From assembly GCA_033063855.1 (NCBI GenBank), contig CP093829.1:10798243-10862242 (forward strand): 64,000 nucleotides of DNA. The letters are read 5' to 3'. Both the position numbers and the translations under genes were made by a program. Each line of letters opens with the position of its first letter. Positions within the stretch are counted from its first letter, which is position 1. The stretch is from Smittia aterrima (lineage: Eukaryota > Arthropoda > Insecta > Diptera > Chironomidae). Shown one piece after another: positions 11,567 through 22,024 of the stretch. The notes below the pieces were generated by a model that was not told the DNA's origin, searched no databases, and saw nothing but the letters and a program-made list of their open reading frames with translations.

Positions 11567-12829
11567 TTAGGACTGTTGTTTGTTTGAACAGCGAGTGATG
11601 AATTTTGTTCTTACTTTCAGAGGGCAAATACTTTGGATGCTGTAGATGTTGCTGTTATCGTCGTCTGATAGCGTCGTCGATGATGGATTTCTCAGCCAAG
11701 GAAGTGAAAATTCCCGAAACTTCAGCTTCGGAATGAATTCTGTTGAAACAACATTTGTCAGATTAATTAAAACAAATCTAATCAAAATTTAACTGACCTC
11801 CAAAAGGACAAACGGGTAAATCTGAATCGGAAATTTGAATAAATCGTATTGTGTCGATATCTGGAAAGAAGGAATTCATCGTCTTCGGGACTTTAGCGCT
11901 GACACTCGAAGAATCAGCATATTCTTCCTGTTAATAAATTAAATCAAATATTTCGTTGCAAAAACATTGTAAAGAACAAACCTTAAGATGCCGTTTTTTC
12001 AACCGTTCAATGTTTTTTTGCTCGCGGATTCTTTGTTGGTCCCAACGTTTTCTGCGCCTTTCATCAACCTGCAAATAAAATTGTTTGAAAATGAAGTAAT
12101 TAGGCGCTATCAACTGCTAATCAATACCTCCAACTTCAAGTGCCTTTTTAAAAAAGCTTCATCACTCATATCTTCAACTGTTACAACGACTTCTGCATCA
12201 TCATCAGACGGTAAATCAGCGTCGATTTCTTGCCAACGTGGAACTTCTAATTGAATATCATCGAATCCTTTTTGAATCTCTTCGTCTTCTAAGTCGCATA
12301 TTTTCCAATCATTGATTAAGTATGGTGTGTTCGTCATCAGAAATAAATTTTTACTGCTTAACTTGATGCTGATAGACTCCTGAGAATCGTCAGATTTCTT
12401 ACGAAATATCTCGTCATCCGATGAGTCGATGGAGACTCTCTCTTTCACAACATGATCCCGCTTTTTTTCAATCGATTTGTTTTTGTTTGCCGGTTGGTTG
12501 TAGTTGTTTGTTATGTTGTGTATTATTATATTGTCTTTGCTTGAATCGATTTTTTTGCTGGAGCTCTTTGAATGTTTTAATAACTTAATTTCTCGTTTTA
12601 ATCCTTCATTCTGTTTCAATAGCTTTTCTATAAAACTGTCTTTTTCTTCAAGTTGATTCTGGAGCTCTTCGATTAGATTCAAATTTGCAAAAACGAAATT
12701 TTTCATTTTTGCTACCGTTTTCTGATCTCCGATGAAATTTGCTTTCTCTGAATAAGGCTCACGCACGTTTAACTTGGAATTGCAGTAGATGTGGTCAATA
12801 TTCTCAGTTTTCAAACTTTGATTATCCAT
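11567..12829 (-). CDS. msl-1: Male-specific lethal 1 (MSL complex scaffold, PEHE domain)
   Basis: Four exons: 12829-12128, 12068-11982, 11927-11798 and 11739-11567, giving 363 residues. MSL1 scaffolds the MSL complex: its coiled coil binds MSL2 and its C-terminal PEHE region binds MOF (H4K16 acetylation) and MSL3. The coiled coil is at about residues 48-86 (LIEELQNQLEEKDSFIEKLL). A basic and serine-rich linker with SSDDE patches follows. The PEHE domain runs from VPRWQEID through MSDEAFLKRHLKLEV, the basic helix DERRRKRWDQQRIREQKN, DLPVCPFGEFIPKLKF and EFSLPWL. It is far shorter than Drosophila MSL1 (over 1000 residues). A GTAAGA after CPLK near 11620 could be a donor to an unseen last exon; I used the open frame to its TAA. 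Confidence 0.88.
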
Positions 12830-13563
12830 TTAAACTTTTCAAACTTTTGTTTTCAATTTTTAGGAAGTTGAGTCTGCTTTCAAGAAACCTCACTAACTTA
12901 AATTTGTCGTTAAAATTTTACAGCGACATCTACAAGCCGTTACAGCCATAAACTTGAGTAAAAATCAATTCAAAACTTTCCGTTAAACTTTATAATTCTC
13001 TTTAATTAAGCGGGATTTTTGGAATTATTTTATTTATTCTTATTGACATGGGAGAATAATTAATGTTCCTGTAATGGGAAAAGGGACGCTGATGTGACAA
13101 ACTTCTCCTAATTTTTCAGAAAAAATTAGACTGTCGTGACAAGTTTTGAACAAACACATTCTGTGGGAATTCGAGTTGCTTTTAGGAGGTTCCTTAATTT
13201 TTTAAAGATGTCCACAAAATATAGACGACATCCTAGTCTCACACTAGTTTTAAACAAGTGTGTCACTTGTTTTTTAAACGATTTTAATCGGCAGCCGTTA
13301 TCATCCGCCTTGTTGATAAATCAACCAATTGGTATCAAATTGCTAGGCTCACCTTTAGTAATTTGTTGACGTTTCGGTAGACTAACTTGACAAATTGGAT
13401 CATTATTATATATCACACAAACTATTTTTAAGTATTTTTTAATTATTTAACTATTTGTTTTTCCAAATTTATAAAAAGTCTATTTCATTTGTTTGCTGTG
13501 GGTTAAATTATAATTTTATTTATCATTTCAAGAACATTAGTTCTTATTTATAAAAAGTTATTT
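12830..13563. other. Intergenic region between msl-1 start and OBP
   Basis: This is the promoter side of msl-1 and the 3' side of the first OBP gene. It is very AT-rich from 13380 on. A perfect 9-bp hairpin lies at 13108-13129. No coding sequence is evident. Confidence 0.5.
13108..13129. repeat. Perfect short inverted repeat
   Basis: CTAATTTTT, a 4-base loop CAGA, then AAAAATTAG. It lies in the gap between msl-1 and the OBP genes. It could be the core of a decayed miniature element or chance in AT-rich DNA; I see no flanking target duplication. Confidence 0.5.
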
Positions 13564-14524
13564 CTATTTAGTTTTTTTATTGGCGAGCTCCTTCAAGGAA
13601 TCGATATTGTCTCCACATTTAACGATCCAAGCCTTTGCGTCATTGCACCGTTTCTCCTCAGTCCAATTTTCCTTCGGACAATTCTGTTGCAACAATATTT
13701 GTGATAAATATTTATCAGAATAAATTTAAACTTTGTAATGAAACTATGTACCTCAAATCCTTCGAGATGAATGCATGTAATTAAGCTCATATATGCAGTA
13801 TTGCATTGATCCTACAAATCATACAAAATCAATTAGCTATTAATGTTTGTTTCAAAAATTCTACCTTTTTAATATTGAACGGAGCTTTTTCCATCTCAGT
13901 TGCGATTTCATCTTTCTTAGCTGAAATGTCCTTGAAGCACTCTTCGCCTACAAACAGGGTCAGTAAATTCAAAACAAACGCTTTATAAGCTACATACCTG
14001 CATTTTTCATTACAGGTTTCCAAACAGCGTCTTTGGCGTCTTTAATTTCTGTATCGATATGCTTTAAAAGCATATCCTTATCAACAAAATTGTCTTTGGC
14101 CACCTTCAACTCTTTAAAAATTCCTTCCGCAATTTTCTAATTAACGATTTTGGAACAATTTTAATTTTCTCGTTACGAGGGATTTAAATTTTCTTACACA
14201 TTCGGTCATGAATTCATCGAGCTTTTGTCCTTTGACTGTTTCGGCAATTTTTTTAATCGTAGCTTCATCTCCCATATTCGGAAATTTACAACAACCCTGA
14301 ATAAAAAATTCGCCAATCAGATAAAAAAAATATGGAATATAAGATTTGCAAAATTTCAAATTAATTAACTTTACTTCAATGTTGAAATCGGACGGCAATT
14401 TATCACACTGCCCTACTGCTTCATTCTAAAAATATTACATTAAATCGTTTTCAAACCTAATTTAACTCTAAATTACAATCACAGCAGCAACACAGCCGAC
14501 AAATAATATAATTTGGCTTCTCAT
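13564..14524 (-). CDS. Plus-C odorant-binding protein, tandem copy A
   Basis: Seven exons: 14524-14477, 14425-14375, 14296-14198, 14136-13998, 13947-13865, 13811-13752 and 13683-13564, giving 199 residues. It starts with a signal peptide (MRSQIILFVGCVAAVI). The mature protein has ten cysteines, including the CCKFP motif typical of Plus-C OBPs, then C in MTEC, EECF, DQC, ITC, NCPKE, RCND and VKCG. The family carries hydrophobic ligands in sensory-organ lymph or elsewhere. The exon plan matches copy B except for two extra introns in the central region. A TATA box and initiator are well placed upstream (14562-14598). Confidence 0.82.
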
Positions 14525-14561
14525 TGTTTGGTACTACTTGAGTTCACGATAAATGTGCACA

Positions 14562-14598
14562 AACTGATGATTCGGTCAAGCTTTACTTTGCTTATATA
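14562..14598 (-). promoter_or_regulatory. TATA box and initiator of OBP copy A
   Basis: Reading the minus strand, TATATAAG (14598-14591) is followed about 31 bases later by TCAGTT (14567-14562), the arthropod initiator. This gives a 5' UTR of about 40 bases and supports the ATG at 14524. Confidence 0.7.
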
Positions 14599-15003
14599 CA
14601 ATAGGTATGGACCTTAAAAAAAACAATTATAGCTTGCCGGACATTCATTTGCAAAATAAGTTTTCAAGATCAAATTTTGAATTATAATAAATTTCACGCT
14701 GTGATTCACCGAAATTATCCCTGACTCACTGGAAAACTGAGTCAAAATCATATTTGCCATTAACTTTTTACGATAATGATCAACAGTAAATTATTCAATA
14801 AAGCGATCTACAAAGCGATGTATTCCAGAAATATTAAAGAGAATTTAATAAAAATTATTTAAAATAATTCATTTAGTTGTTTTTAGCTTACATTCAACTA
14901 CGCACGCACGATCCTTCTTCTATTACTTCAAATTATTGAGTTATTCATACACATAAAATAATTTATAAGATATTTTTATTGATAACAAGTCGACTTTTGA
15001 TTT
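14599..15003. other. Intergenic spacer between tandem OBPs
   Basis: AT-rich spacer, upstream of copy A and downstream of copy B. I see no open frame or repeat of note. Confidence 0.5.
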
Positions 15004-15840
15004 TTAAACATGTTTAGGATGAAGTTCCATAATAGAATCAAACTTCTTACCGCATTCGGTGACCCAATTTTTTGCTTCTGTACATTCCTCTTTGTCGGTC
15101 CATTTGTTTTTAGGGCAATTCTGAGAAGTAATTTTTTATTAAAAAGTTTAAACATTAAAAAAATGTAGTTTTACTTACAGCGAAAGAATCCATTTTTGTA
15201 CAAACCAAAAGAGAACCATATTTGACATTACAATCCTTCTTTACATTGAAGGGAGCGGATTGCATTTTCATTTGAACTTCAGGCAATTTTGCGTTCACTT
15301 TTTTATGACATTCCTTCATTGTTGTTTGAAAAACTAACTTCCATTCGGCGTCGTCAATGAGTTTGTCAACATACTTTAACGTTTCAGCTTCGTCGAGATC
15401 ACCATCCTTTATCAGCTTGAGTTCTTTGAATAAGCCTTCAGTTGATTTCTGATTTTAATAAAGTTTCTATGATATCTGATTGTCATTACTTAAGCTACTT
15501 ACACATTCTGATGCGAAATCCAACATTTTTTCAGGATTGATTTCTGCAACAGTCTTCTTCATTTTCTCTATTTCAACATCGTTAAAGCTTGGATACTTGC
15601 AGCATTCCTAGATGAAAAGTTTTTTTTTGTCATCTCACATAAAGCAATGCTAGTATTCAAATTTTACCCAAGGTTTAAAGTTGACGGGCATTTTAGAGCA
15701 ATCAGCAGCTTCTATCACTCTATGCTATAAATATAAAAAAATAATTTTTATTAAATATAGATATTATTTTTAGAAACGATGATTTTTCTAACATGGAATT
15801 GCACTATTAGAGTAAAAACCAGAAATCGAATGAAACTCAT
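15004..15840 (-). CDS. Plus-C odorant-binding protein, tandem copy B
   Basis: Five exons: 15840-15793, 15724-15668, 15607-15503, 15448-15179 and 15120-15004, giving 198 residues. The signal peptide is MSFIRFLVFTLIVQFH. An in-frame ATG 45 bases upstream (15885) would lengthen it, but a TATTTAAG box sits at 15892-15885, so transcription should begin near 15860 and the 15840 ATG is the real start. Conserved features shared with copy A are ADCSKMP versus QCDKLP, ECCKYP versus CCKFP, APFNVKKDCN versus APFNIKKDQC, and NCPKNKWTDKEEC versus NCPKENWTEEKRC. Its exon 4 corresponds to exons 4-6 of copy A. Confidence 0.82.
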
Positions 15841-16170
15841 GATTACCGAGATTTCAACTGTTTTCAACTGCAAAGAAGTCATGGCTTAAATATGACCAAT
15901 ATTTAATCTAAACAGATTTTTTGTTATTTTATCAAATTTTTGTGTCAAGTATATTCGCTTAAAATAATTTAAACACAATAAAACTTCTTTTTCTAATTTA
16001 ATCACAACAAAAATTCTTTTTACTCATCTAACTTGCTGATAAATTTTTTTGTTGGTAGAATTCAAATTTTCCGCTACGTTGAATAATAATAATAATCAGG
16101 AAATTATAGAATAGTGTGATTTTTGAAATTTTCCTTGGGTATTAGATCATTTTAAAATTTCGATTTTCAG
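15841..16170. other. Intergenic region between OBP copy B and EDC3 fragment
   Basis: The left part holds the TATA-like box of OBP B. The rest is very AT-rich with an AAT trinucleotide run near 16083-16095. There is no gene. Confidence 0.5.
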
Positions 16171-16786
16171 TTTCGAAATACTAGCTCGTCCCATCAAACA
16201 ATTTGCGATTGTTGAGGAGGTTTCGTTCGACAACTTCACAAGCAAGAAGAGAAATACCGACACGATGAAAATGTCTTGGACTCAATGCTGATTCAATTTA
16301 AAAACGTTCAATAAGAATTTAAGCCCAAACAAGAATATTTCACTGACGAACCTTTTATCGTCATACCTTCGATCCCGCAAAGCTTGCGCAACCGAATTCA
16401 GGTAAAACAATTTTTATTAAAAGCTTCGGTTAATTCAATTAGGTTTTTTTATGCAGAATCTCGCATCCGATCATGGATATTCTTTGGAGCGTCAGAATGA
16501 TTTTCTCGCTCGAGGTGCTGTTGAGCTTGCGCTGACTTTACTCGGAGGCCAAAGACGTCTTTCACCAAAAAATCTTCATCAGTGGCCTGTGGTTGTGATC
16601 ATTTGTGATGAACCATATAATTGCCGCCAAAGTGAGATTGGATTGTCTTGTGGCCGACAGCTGGCTTCACATGGACTCAAAGTAATGGTTTACGTGAAAA
16701 ATTCATCACATTCCAAAATGCTCTTATTTAAACATACCGCGAAAAAAAATTCGTCAAGTTTAATGAAAACGTTCAACGAAACTTGA
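16171..16786 (+). pseudogene. Decayed fragment of enhancer of mRNA decapping 3 (EDC3)
   Basis: The sequence after the TTTCAG at 16170 resembles the C-terminal half of EDC3, an mRNA-decapping scaffold. One frame gives a short FDNF-containing stretch; the next frame gives KQEEKYRHDENVL, then a TAA at 16312-16314, then FTDEPFIVIPSIPQSLRNRI. A normal-looking intron (GTAAAA...TTTATGCAG, about 16401-16456) leads into part of a YjeF-N domain: ASDHGYSLERQNDFLARGAV, ELALTLLGGQRR, VVIICDEPYNCRQSEIG and GRQLASHGLKVMVYV. It then loses similarity after an A-run and stops near 16786. The frameshift, the internal stop and the missing rest of the domain argue for a pseudogene; the kept intron argues against a retrocopy. 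Confidence 0.7.
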
Positions 16787-16857
16787 TCAGACGCCTCATT
16801 TTCTAATTAATCATTTTCCTCTAGAACAAGTATTTCTAAAGTCTTTCTTTGATAAAA

Positions 16858-18807
16858 ATGGCAAGTTCTAGCAACAACTTGAGTGGCGATCATTGCCAGC
16901 TCACATTTAAGGTAAGAAATCTTGAATTTGAGGACAATTTCACAATTCCGCCATTTTTAACGTTTTCTAAAAATTTAGGAAAAACTCGCATTGTTTGAGA
17001 AGACCGACGGAAATAAAGCCACCGAAGCAAAACCTAAAGTTCTCTCCATTACAAGTAAGTCAAAATGTCATTAAAATGCCTTAAACTTTATTCTCATTTT
17101 TCTCCACAGACATCTTCCCAAACTGCGATAATAAGGAAAACAAAGCCATTAACATCGAGGGTCAGAATGCATCAGTAATTTCGGTTGTTATGGAAAACAA
17201 AGAACCCAGCAAGAAGGATTCCACTTCAACAGATAACAATGTTTTCACTTCTTCTGCTCCAAATACTTCTTCCTCGCATAGAACAACGCCTTCTACGACC
17301 AGTTCCTCAGGAGGACTACGTCCATTGGTGTCTCAGCATAACTTCAACGATACGGCAGAAGTTCTTCGTCCATCGATTCCATCTCAGCAAAGTACATCAA
17401 AAAAGTCAACAGCCAGATTGCAATTCCGTAAATCAGCCGAAGCGATTCTCAACGATACATCCAAGACATTCCCTGAGATTCTGGAAGTCTTTACAGATCT
17501 TGAAAAGTTCATAGAAAATGAATTGACAGAAATTAGCGCTAAGAAGCGAATGGCCAAAAAGGCATTAGAAGGAATAGAAAAAGTCAATGTCTTTACTAAA
17601 CTTAAGGAGGAATACTACAAAGACAAGCAGCAGCATCAGAAAGAATTCGAGAAGCAACTCGATCAACCTCGAAAATCCGAAACAGTCTTTTCGGCAATTG
17701 AAGAGTTAGACGAGAACGACGATTCATCAATCTTAAATGCTGCCGATGTTTCTCAAATGAATCGCAAGCGTGAAAACAAAATCAAGAAACTCAAAGCCGA
17801 GTCTGTTAAGCACGAATACCTTCTTGGCAAAATTAATAGAGTTCTTGAACAAATCACAAGAATTGATGAGCGCAATCTCCAATCAGTTGTTAACATCGAA
17901 CGTCATTACCTGGTCGCAAGCAGTCGTTTCCAGTCAACGCTCACCGAAATTAAACGACTTGAAAATCCGAATGAAGAATTGCATCCACGACCATTCGATC
18001 GCAAAGGAAAAGTGATTATCAGTGAAATTATGCTGGAAGTGAAGCCAAACTACTTCAAGCGACGTAATGACATTCACAACGAATATGTGGTTGTTGTTCT
18101 GAAATATGAAGACTTAGTTTATGCATCAAAAGCCATTTGCATTCACGACGACATTCGTACGATCAGATTTCCTCAAACTTTTCAAATCAATGAAGCTTAC
18201 TTGGACTTTGAAATTCGCTTGGAAGTTTATGGAACAACATTTTGGCGACAACGCAACATGATTCGATCGACTATGCTGAAGAAATATGGATTCTCTTCTT
18301 TCACTCTCGCTCAAACAGGTCAGAAGAGACAACGATTGGATTTGACTGAAGTGATCAAGAGCGATAACAATCCGTTGCGATCAAAAGTCTTGTTGAACGT
18401 CCGACAGAAGATCACCGTCGATGTTCAGTTCAGCGGAGTTTTACTTGTGAAGATCGCAGACTTGTGGTTTAAAACTTATGCAATGCTCGTTGGTCATTTG
18501 CTCGAGATTTCATTGGCAGATGACGATAAAAGCAATGCCAGCGATAATATGCTTCTCGATCTTTACAACTTTGACAGCGAATTTGCTGTTCCCGTCATCA
18601 GACGAATTGCTCAACGTTCCTATGCTTTTCTTCTCAAATTTAATCATCACGTCGATGGAAATGACTTTCAGTAAGCTTAAAGAAAAAGAAAATTTTACTT
18701 TTACTTAAATTTCTTTTGTTCTTAGCTTACTCGTTGCTGCTGAAGACATGCAAAGCTACGCTGGTTGGATGAATTCAATCAACAAAGCTCTCGTATTGAT
18801 AAAATGA
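16858..18807 (+). CDS. Anillin-like protein (anillin homology region plus C-terminal PH-like domain)
   Basis: Four exons: 16858-16911, 16979-17054, 17110-18670 and 18726-18807, giving 590 residues. Anillins (scraps in Drosophila) tie Rho, septins and actomyosin together at the contractile ring. The short N-terminus holds LTFKEKLALFEKTDGN, then a Ser/Thr-rich stretch. A helical region (about 170-290) precedes the homology region with RHYLVASSRFQSTLTEIKRL and ISEIMLEVKPNYFKRRND. The C-terminus (about 470-590) reads as a diverged PH domain ending SYAGWMNSINKALVLIK. It is half the length of Drosophila anillin and lacks its long myosin- and actin-binding N-terminal part, so it may be a paralogue of a full-length anillin encoded elsewhere. 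Confidence 0.75.
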
Positions 18808-19222
18808 ATGGTCAAGATGATTCAATGTTCACATATTTCTGAATTCAACGTGCAATCTTCCTAAGTGTAGAATTAAATTTCTTACAACAAAGTCAAATTA
18901 AATTCTACATGTACAATTAAAAATCTATTAATAAAAATAAATCGCTTGAGTTAAAAGTAGTTTTTCATTTTTTCATTAAAATCTAAATGTTATGGCTCAC
19001 TTTATGTATGAAATGATTTCCACTAAACTTAATTAACCAGTGAGGTAATCACGAATCCGATTCAAAGCGAGTAAAAACTAATAGGCTGACAATTTCAGGC
19101 TTTAGCATTTCCAGTGGTTGAACGAACCTTTTCTCTTATGAGAATGCTTAAAATTCTCGCGTCAACTTTTTCAACTAAGTTTTAAGCCTTACCTTTTCCA
19201 GGTAAGTTTTTTTTAACTTTGC
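18808..19222. other. Intergenic region
   Basis: It holds the 3' UTR of the anillin-like gene, with AATAAA-type signals near 18930-18940, and the upstream side of the small gene at 19313. Nothing else is visible. Confidence 0.5.
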
Positions 19223-19258
19223 TATAAAAGGAACTGATATTTCATAAGAGATATCAGT
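19223..19258 (+). promoter_or_regulatory. TATA box and initiator of small gene at 19313
   Basis: TATAAAAG at 19223-19230 is followed 31 bases later by an arthropod initiator TCAGT (19254-19258). The spacing is canonical. The first ATG downstream is at 19313, giving a 5' UTR of about 55 bases. Confidence 0.75.
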
Positions 19259-19312
19259 CTTATTTTGGATATCGTAGGAGAAGTATTAAATATTTTGAGG
19301 ATATTCAATAAA

Positions 19313-19579
19313 ATGTCGGACTTATCGCAATCTAATATTTCAATCTTTGAAGATCAACGTTTTTTGACCCTTCAAATGAATTTCAATAAAATGAAAGAAG
19401 CTTTCGAGAACAAACAGAAACTTGAAGAGGACAAACAGAAACCTGAAGAAGACACTCAAGTAAAGCAAGACACAGATTCAGCAGATTCGAAAAAGAAATT
19501 AATTGAAGAAAATCTTCGCAACGTACTCCGGAGGTTAAATTTCTATCAAATTACGGAAAATTTAAAGAGAGAAGAGTAA
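19313..19579 (+). CDS. Small charged coiled-coil-like protein (orphan)
   Basis: Not recognised. Single exon, 88 residues, starting at the AAAATG that is first after a strong TATA/Inr promoter. The sequence begins MSDLSQSNISIFEDQRFL. A Lys/Glu/Gln-rich middle (KQKLEEDKQKPEEDTQVKQD) with a short imperfect internal duplication (KLEEDKQ / KPEEDTQ) follows, then a basic helix ending RRLNFYQITENLKREE. There is no signal peptide or membrane segment. A TATA-driven, intronless gene of this size suggests strong or stage-specific expression, which is inference. Confidence 0.55.
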   Translation: MSDLSQSNISIFEDQRFLTLQMNFNKMKEAFENKQKLEEDKQKPEEDTQVKQDTDSADSKKKLIEENLRNVLRRLNFYQITENLKREE

Positions 19580-19663
19580 CTTGGGGATTCAGAATTTAAA
19601 TATTTTATTTAAAAGAAAAACGAAATAAAATTATTCTATCAACATTTAATATTTACATTTTTC

Positions 19664-20603
19664 CTATCTAGTTTGTGAGTGAGTTTGGCTTTGATATCTA
19701 AAATCTGGGATCCTTGTTGCTAGTCCATCGAAATCGGATCGAATAAGAGTTTGATTTCTTTCATTTTGCTCCGCGATTCGCCATCCAATGATCATGACAT
19801 AAATTGAGATGAAGAGGTTGAAAACTAAGAACACAATCAATTTCGATGTGGTGGAGATCATTATTATTGAAGGAATAATTCGTACGTTCATTGCAACATT
19901 GTCAAACATCGACTCAAATATTTCAGGATTTGAAATCTCAAGCGATTGCATGAGACCCGTTGGAGTCTTAAAATAAATATTTAGAAAATAATTAGAACGA
20001 AATTTGAGAACTTACTGCATGAAGAATACTGTCAACGCTATAAAAAGAAAGTGCAACAATGTCAACTATGAGACTTAAAAAGCTTGCGATCAAGAAAGGC
20101 ACCACGAACTGCAAATAATTCCTGAACCTGCTTTTACCCTCTCGCCTCACGAAAACTTTGAATAAAATAAATAAAATTACACTTTCGTCTCTTGAAATAG
20201 TTTTAACTCACTCAATAATAAAATCGAAGCTGCGAACATCAAAATATTTAGAGTTAAATATAAGCAAGCGAAAATAAAAGTTCTCTGTGTGGCAAGTGTT
20301 TCATCAGGAAGTTCAGGCTGAAGCGGCGAGTTCTCGATCACTCCAAGCTTGTTCCAGTGAATGAAACGGTCACAGGATGAAGAGCGAAAGTAAAGGAGGA
20401 ACATCATGTAGAAGATTGGTGTCTCAAGCATTGAACTGTAGAAGTGACAGTTGTGGGCGACTATTGCAACAATCGAAAGAGTTATCATGATAACACTAAC
20501 AACCTAACAAACAGAAAAGATGTGAGATCGCGAATTATTTCAAACATTTGCTTACCAACGAAAATATTCCCGACGCAAAAATTATTTGCTTCGCCGCCTT
20601 CAT
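19664..20603 (-). CDS. Orphan four-pass membrane protein, tandem copy 1
   Basis: Family not recognised. Four exons: 20603-20556, 20503-20212, 20155-20016 and 19966-19664, giving 260 residues. There are four hydrophobic helices: about residues 6-34, 95-115, 135-160 and 205-230. The loop after helix 1 has Cys35 and Cys60 in HNC...YFRSSSC, then HW six residues later, and PDETLATQRTF just before helix 2. Copies 2 and 3 downstream and upstream share these residues, the 16-codon first exon, intron phases 0-1-0 and nearly equal exon 2 length. The paired loop cysteines suggest an extracellular disulfide. Function is unknown. Tetraspanins and claudins are poor fits because the CCG and W-GLW-C-C motifs are absent. 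Confidence 0.82.
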
Positions 20604-20936
20604 GTTCACGACAAATGAAAATATTTCTTATTTTGTTAACGAAATCGTTTTCCCTTTATCTTATCAGAAACTTAGGACGACCATCAATGTCAATCAAAAA
20701 TGTGTTTACCTTAGAAGCAGGTAAAACTAGGATCCAAGAAACTTGGTCAGCCCAATTATCAGCAAAGATAAAATGCGACTCAATCAGAAAGATAAAAATT
20801 TAAATCTAACATTTGTACATCAAACTCTCTCGGATCATTTGGGATTTGTTCACGAGAGATTATATCACGAGAGTTTGTTAAAATAAAAAAAAATTAGTGA
20901 AAATAATTTAAAACCAGTTTTTATTGAATTGATTAT
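20604..20936. promoter_or_regulatory. Upstream region of four-pass gene 1 with GATA motifs and a hairpin
   Basis: Copies of the GATA-factor motif occur as TTATCTTATCAG (20656-20667), TTATCAGCAAAGATAA (about 20757-20772) and AGATAA further upstream. A 9-bp inverted repeat, CAAACTCTC (20821-20829) and GAGAGTTTG (20869-20877), lies farther out, with CACGAGAG repeated directly inside it. Confidence 0.5.
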
Positions 20937-21856
20937 CTAAAGCGATGTACGTTTCTTTTCATCGTTTGTGATATATTCCATTGCTGCGTGTCTCTTGTTC
21001 CCATCAACAACTTCCCATCCGGTGAGTGTAATGAAGAAAAGAACGAGAATGTTGATAACTTGGCCGGCAATGCCTTTCATCGCCACGAAAATCATAATTG
21101 TTGCAGGTAAAGCCCGAGCGGCAGGATCAATTTGCTCGATTACTGAACGTGCTTCGAGTCTGTTCGCTACTTCCAGCATTGTCATTGTTCCATCAATTGA
21201 CTGTAGAAAGATTAAACTTAATTTCTAATGAAATGTTGTTTATAATATTCATTACGTTCGATCTGAAGCGATCAAAAGAGAAGAACCATCCAGCAGTCAT
21301 GTCAAGCCAGACAACGCCAAAGAAGATAATACTCAGAGGTACAAAGGTTAATTGATAAGTTAAATGTCGATTTTGGCACACCCAATGTCGTTTGGTCGCA
21401 ACTAACGAGATTGAAAACTGTTAACTTCTCAGAATTGCAAAGCAAACAGTCGAACTCACCCATCATATTAATCGATACGACGATAAGTAATCCATTGAAA
21501 ATAATGTAAGCAAAAGCGAACCAAAATGTTCTTGTTACAACTTCAGTTTCATGAGGGATTTGCGGTTCAACGAATGACGTCATATTCTCAACAATTATCG
21601 ACCAGTCTACAAACGCATTGCAGTGATGACTGCGATAATAGAACAAGTGAAACATGTAACCTTCCGGGGATTGTGTGAAGATGTCATGGAAATAACAATT
21701 GTACGCGAACAGCGATAACGTTGAGAGAATCGTCATGACAATCCCTGTAACCTAAGATGCTTCATTAATTTTCACTAAATCACTCACTAGATTAACTCAA
21801 TAACTTACTAGAATGAAGACACCTGCGGTGAAGGCGATGCATCTTGACGGTTTCAT
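20937..21856 (-). CDS. Orphan four-pass membrane protein, tandem copy 2
   Basis: Family not recognised; paralogue of the genes on both sides. Four exons: 21856-21809, 21751-21460, 21401-21256 and 21200-20937, giving 249 residues. Exon 2 has exactly the same length (292) as in copy 1. The signature is kept: Cys35 (AYNC), YYRSHHC ending at Cys60, DW six residues on, and PHETEVVTRTF before helix 2. Helix 3 is LSIIFFGVVWLDMTAGWFF, and helix 4 (GIAGQVINILVLFFITLTGW) precedes a short charged tail. The first loop contains one N-glycosylation sequon (NMT). Confidence 0.82.
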
Positions 21857-21942
21857 GTCGGAGAGACATTGACGCGTGTTTTTGACTGAAAAATGGCAAA
21901 ATTACCGAAAACGCTCTCATTGATACCGCCAGATAGCCAGCA

Positions 21943-21956
21943 GTTGATAAGATAAG
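21943..21956. promoter_or_regulatory. Paired GATA motifs upstream of four-pass gene 2
   Basis: TTGATAAGATAAG holds two overlapping-spaced GATA-factor sites, about 90-100 bases upstream of the ATG at 21856. Confidence 0.45.
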
Positions 21957-22024
21957 AATAAATAATCCATCGAAATCAAATTGCCGAAAAGTTTTATTCG
22001 TGTTTTGTTCGTGAGTTTAATAAT

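Noticed and set aside
20821..20877. Inverted repeat considered as a miniature transposon end
   Set aside because: The arms are only 9 bp, no target-site duplication is visible and no second copy was noticed in the window.
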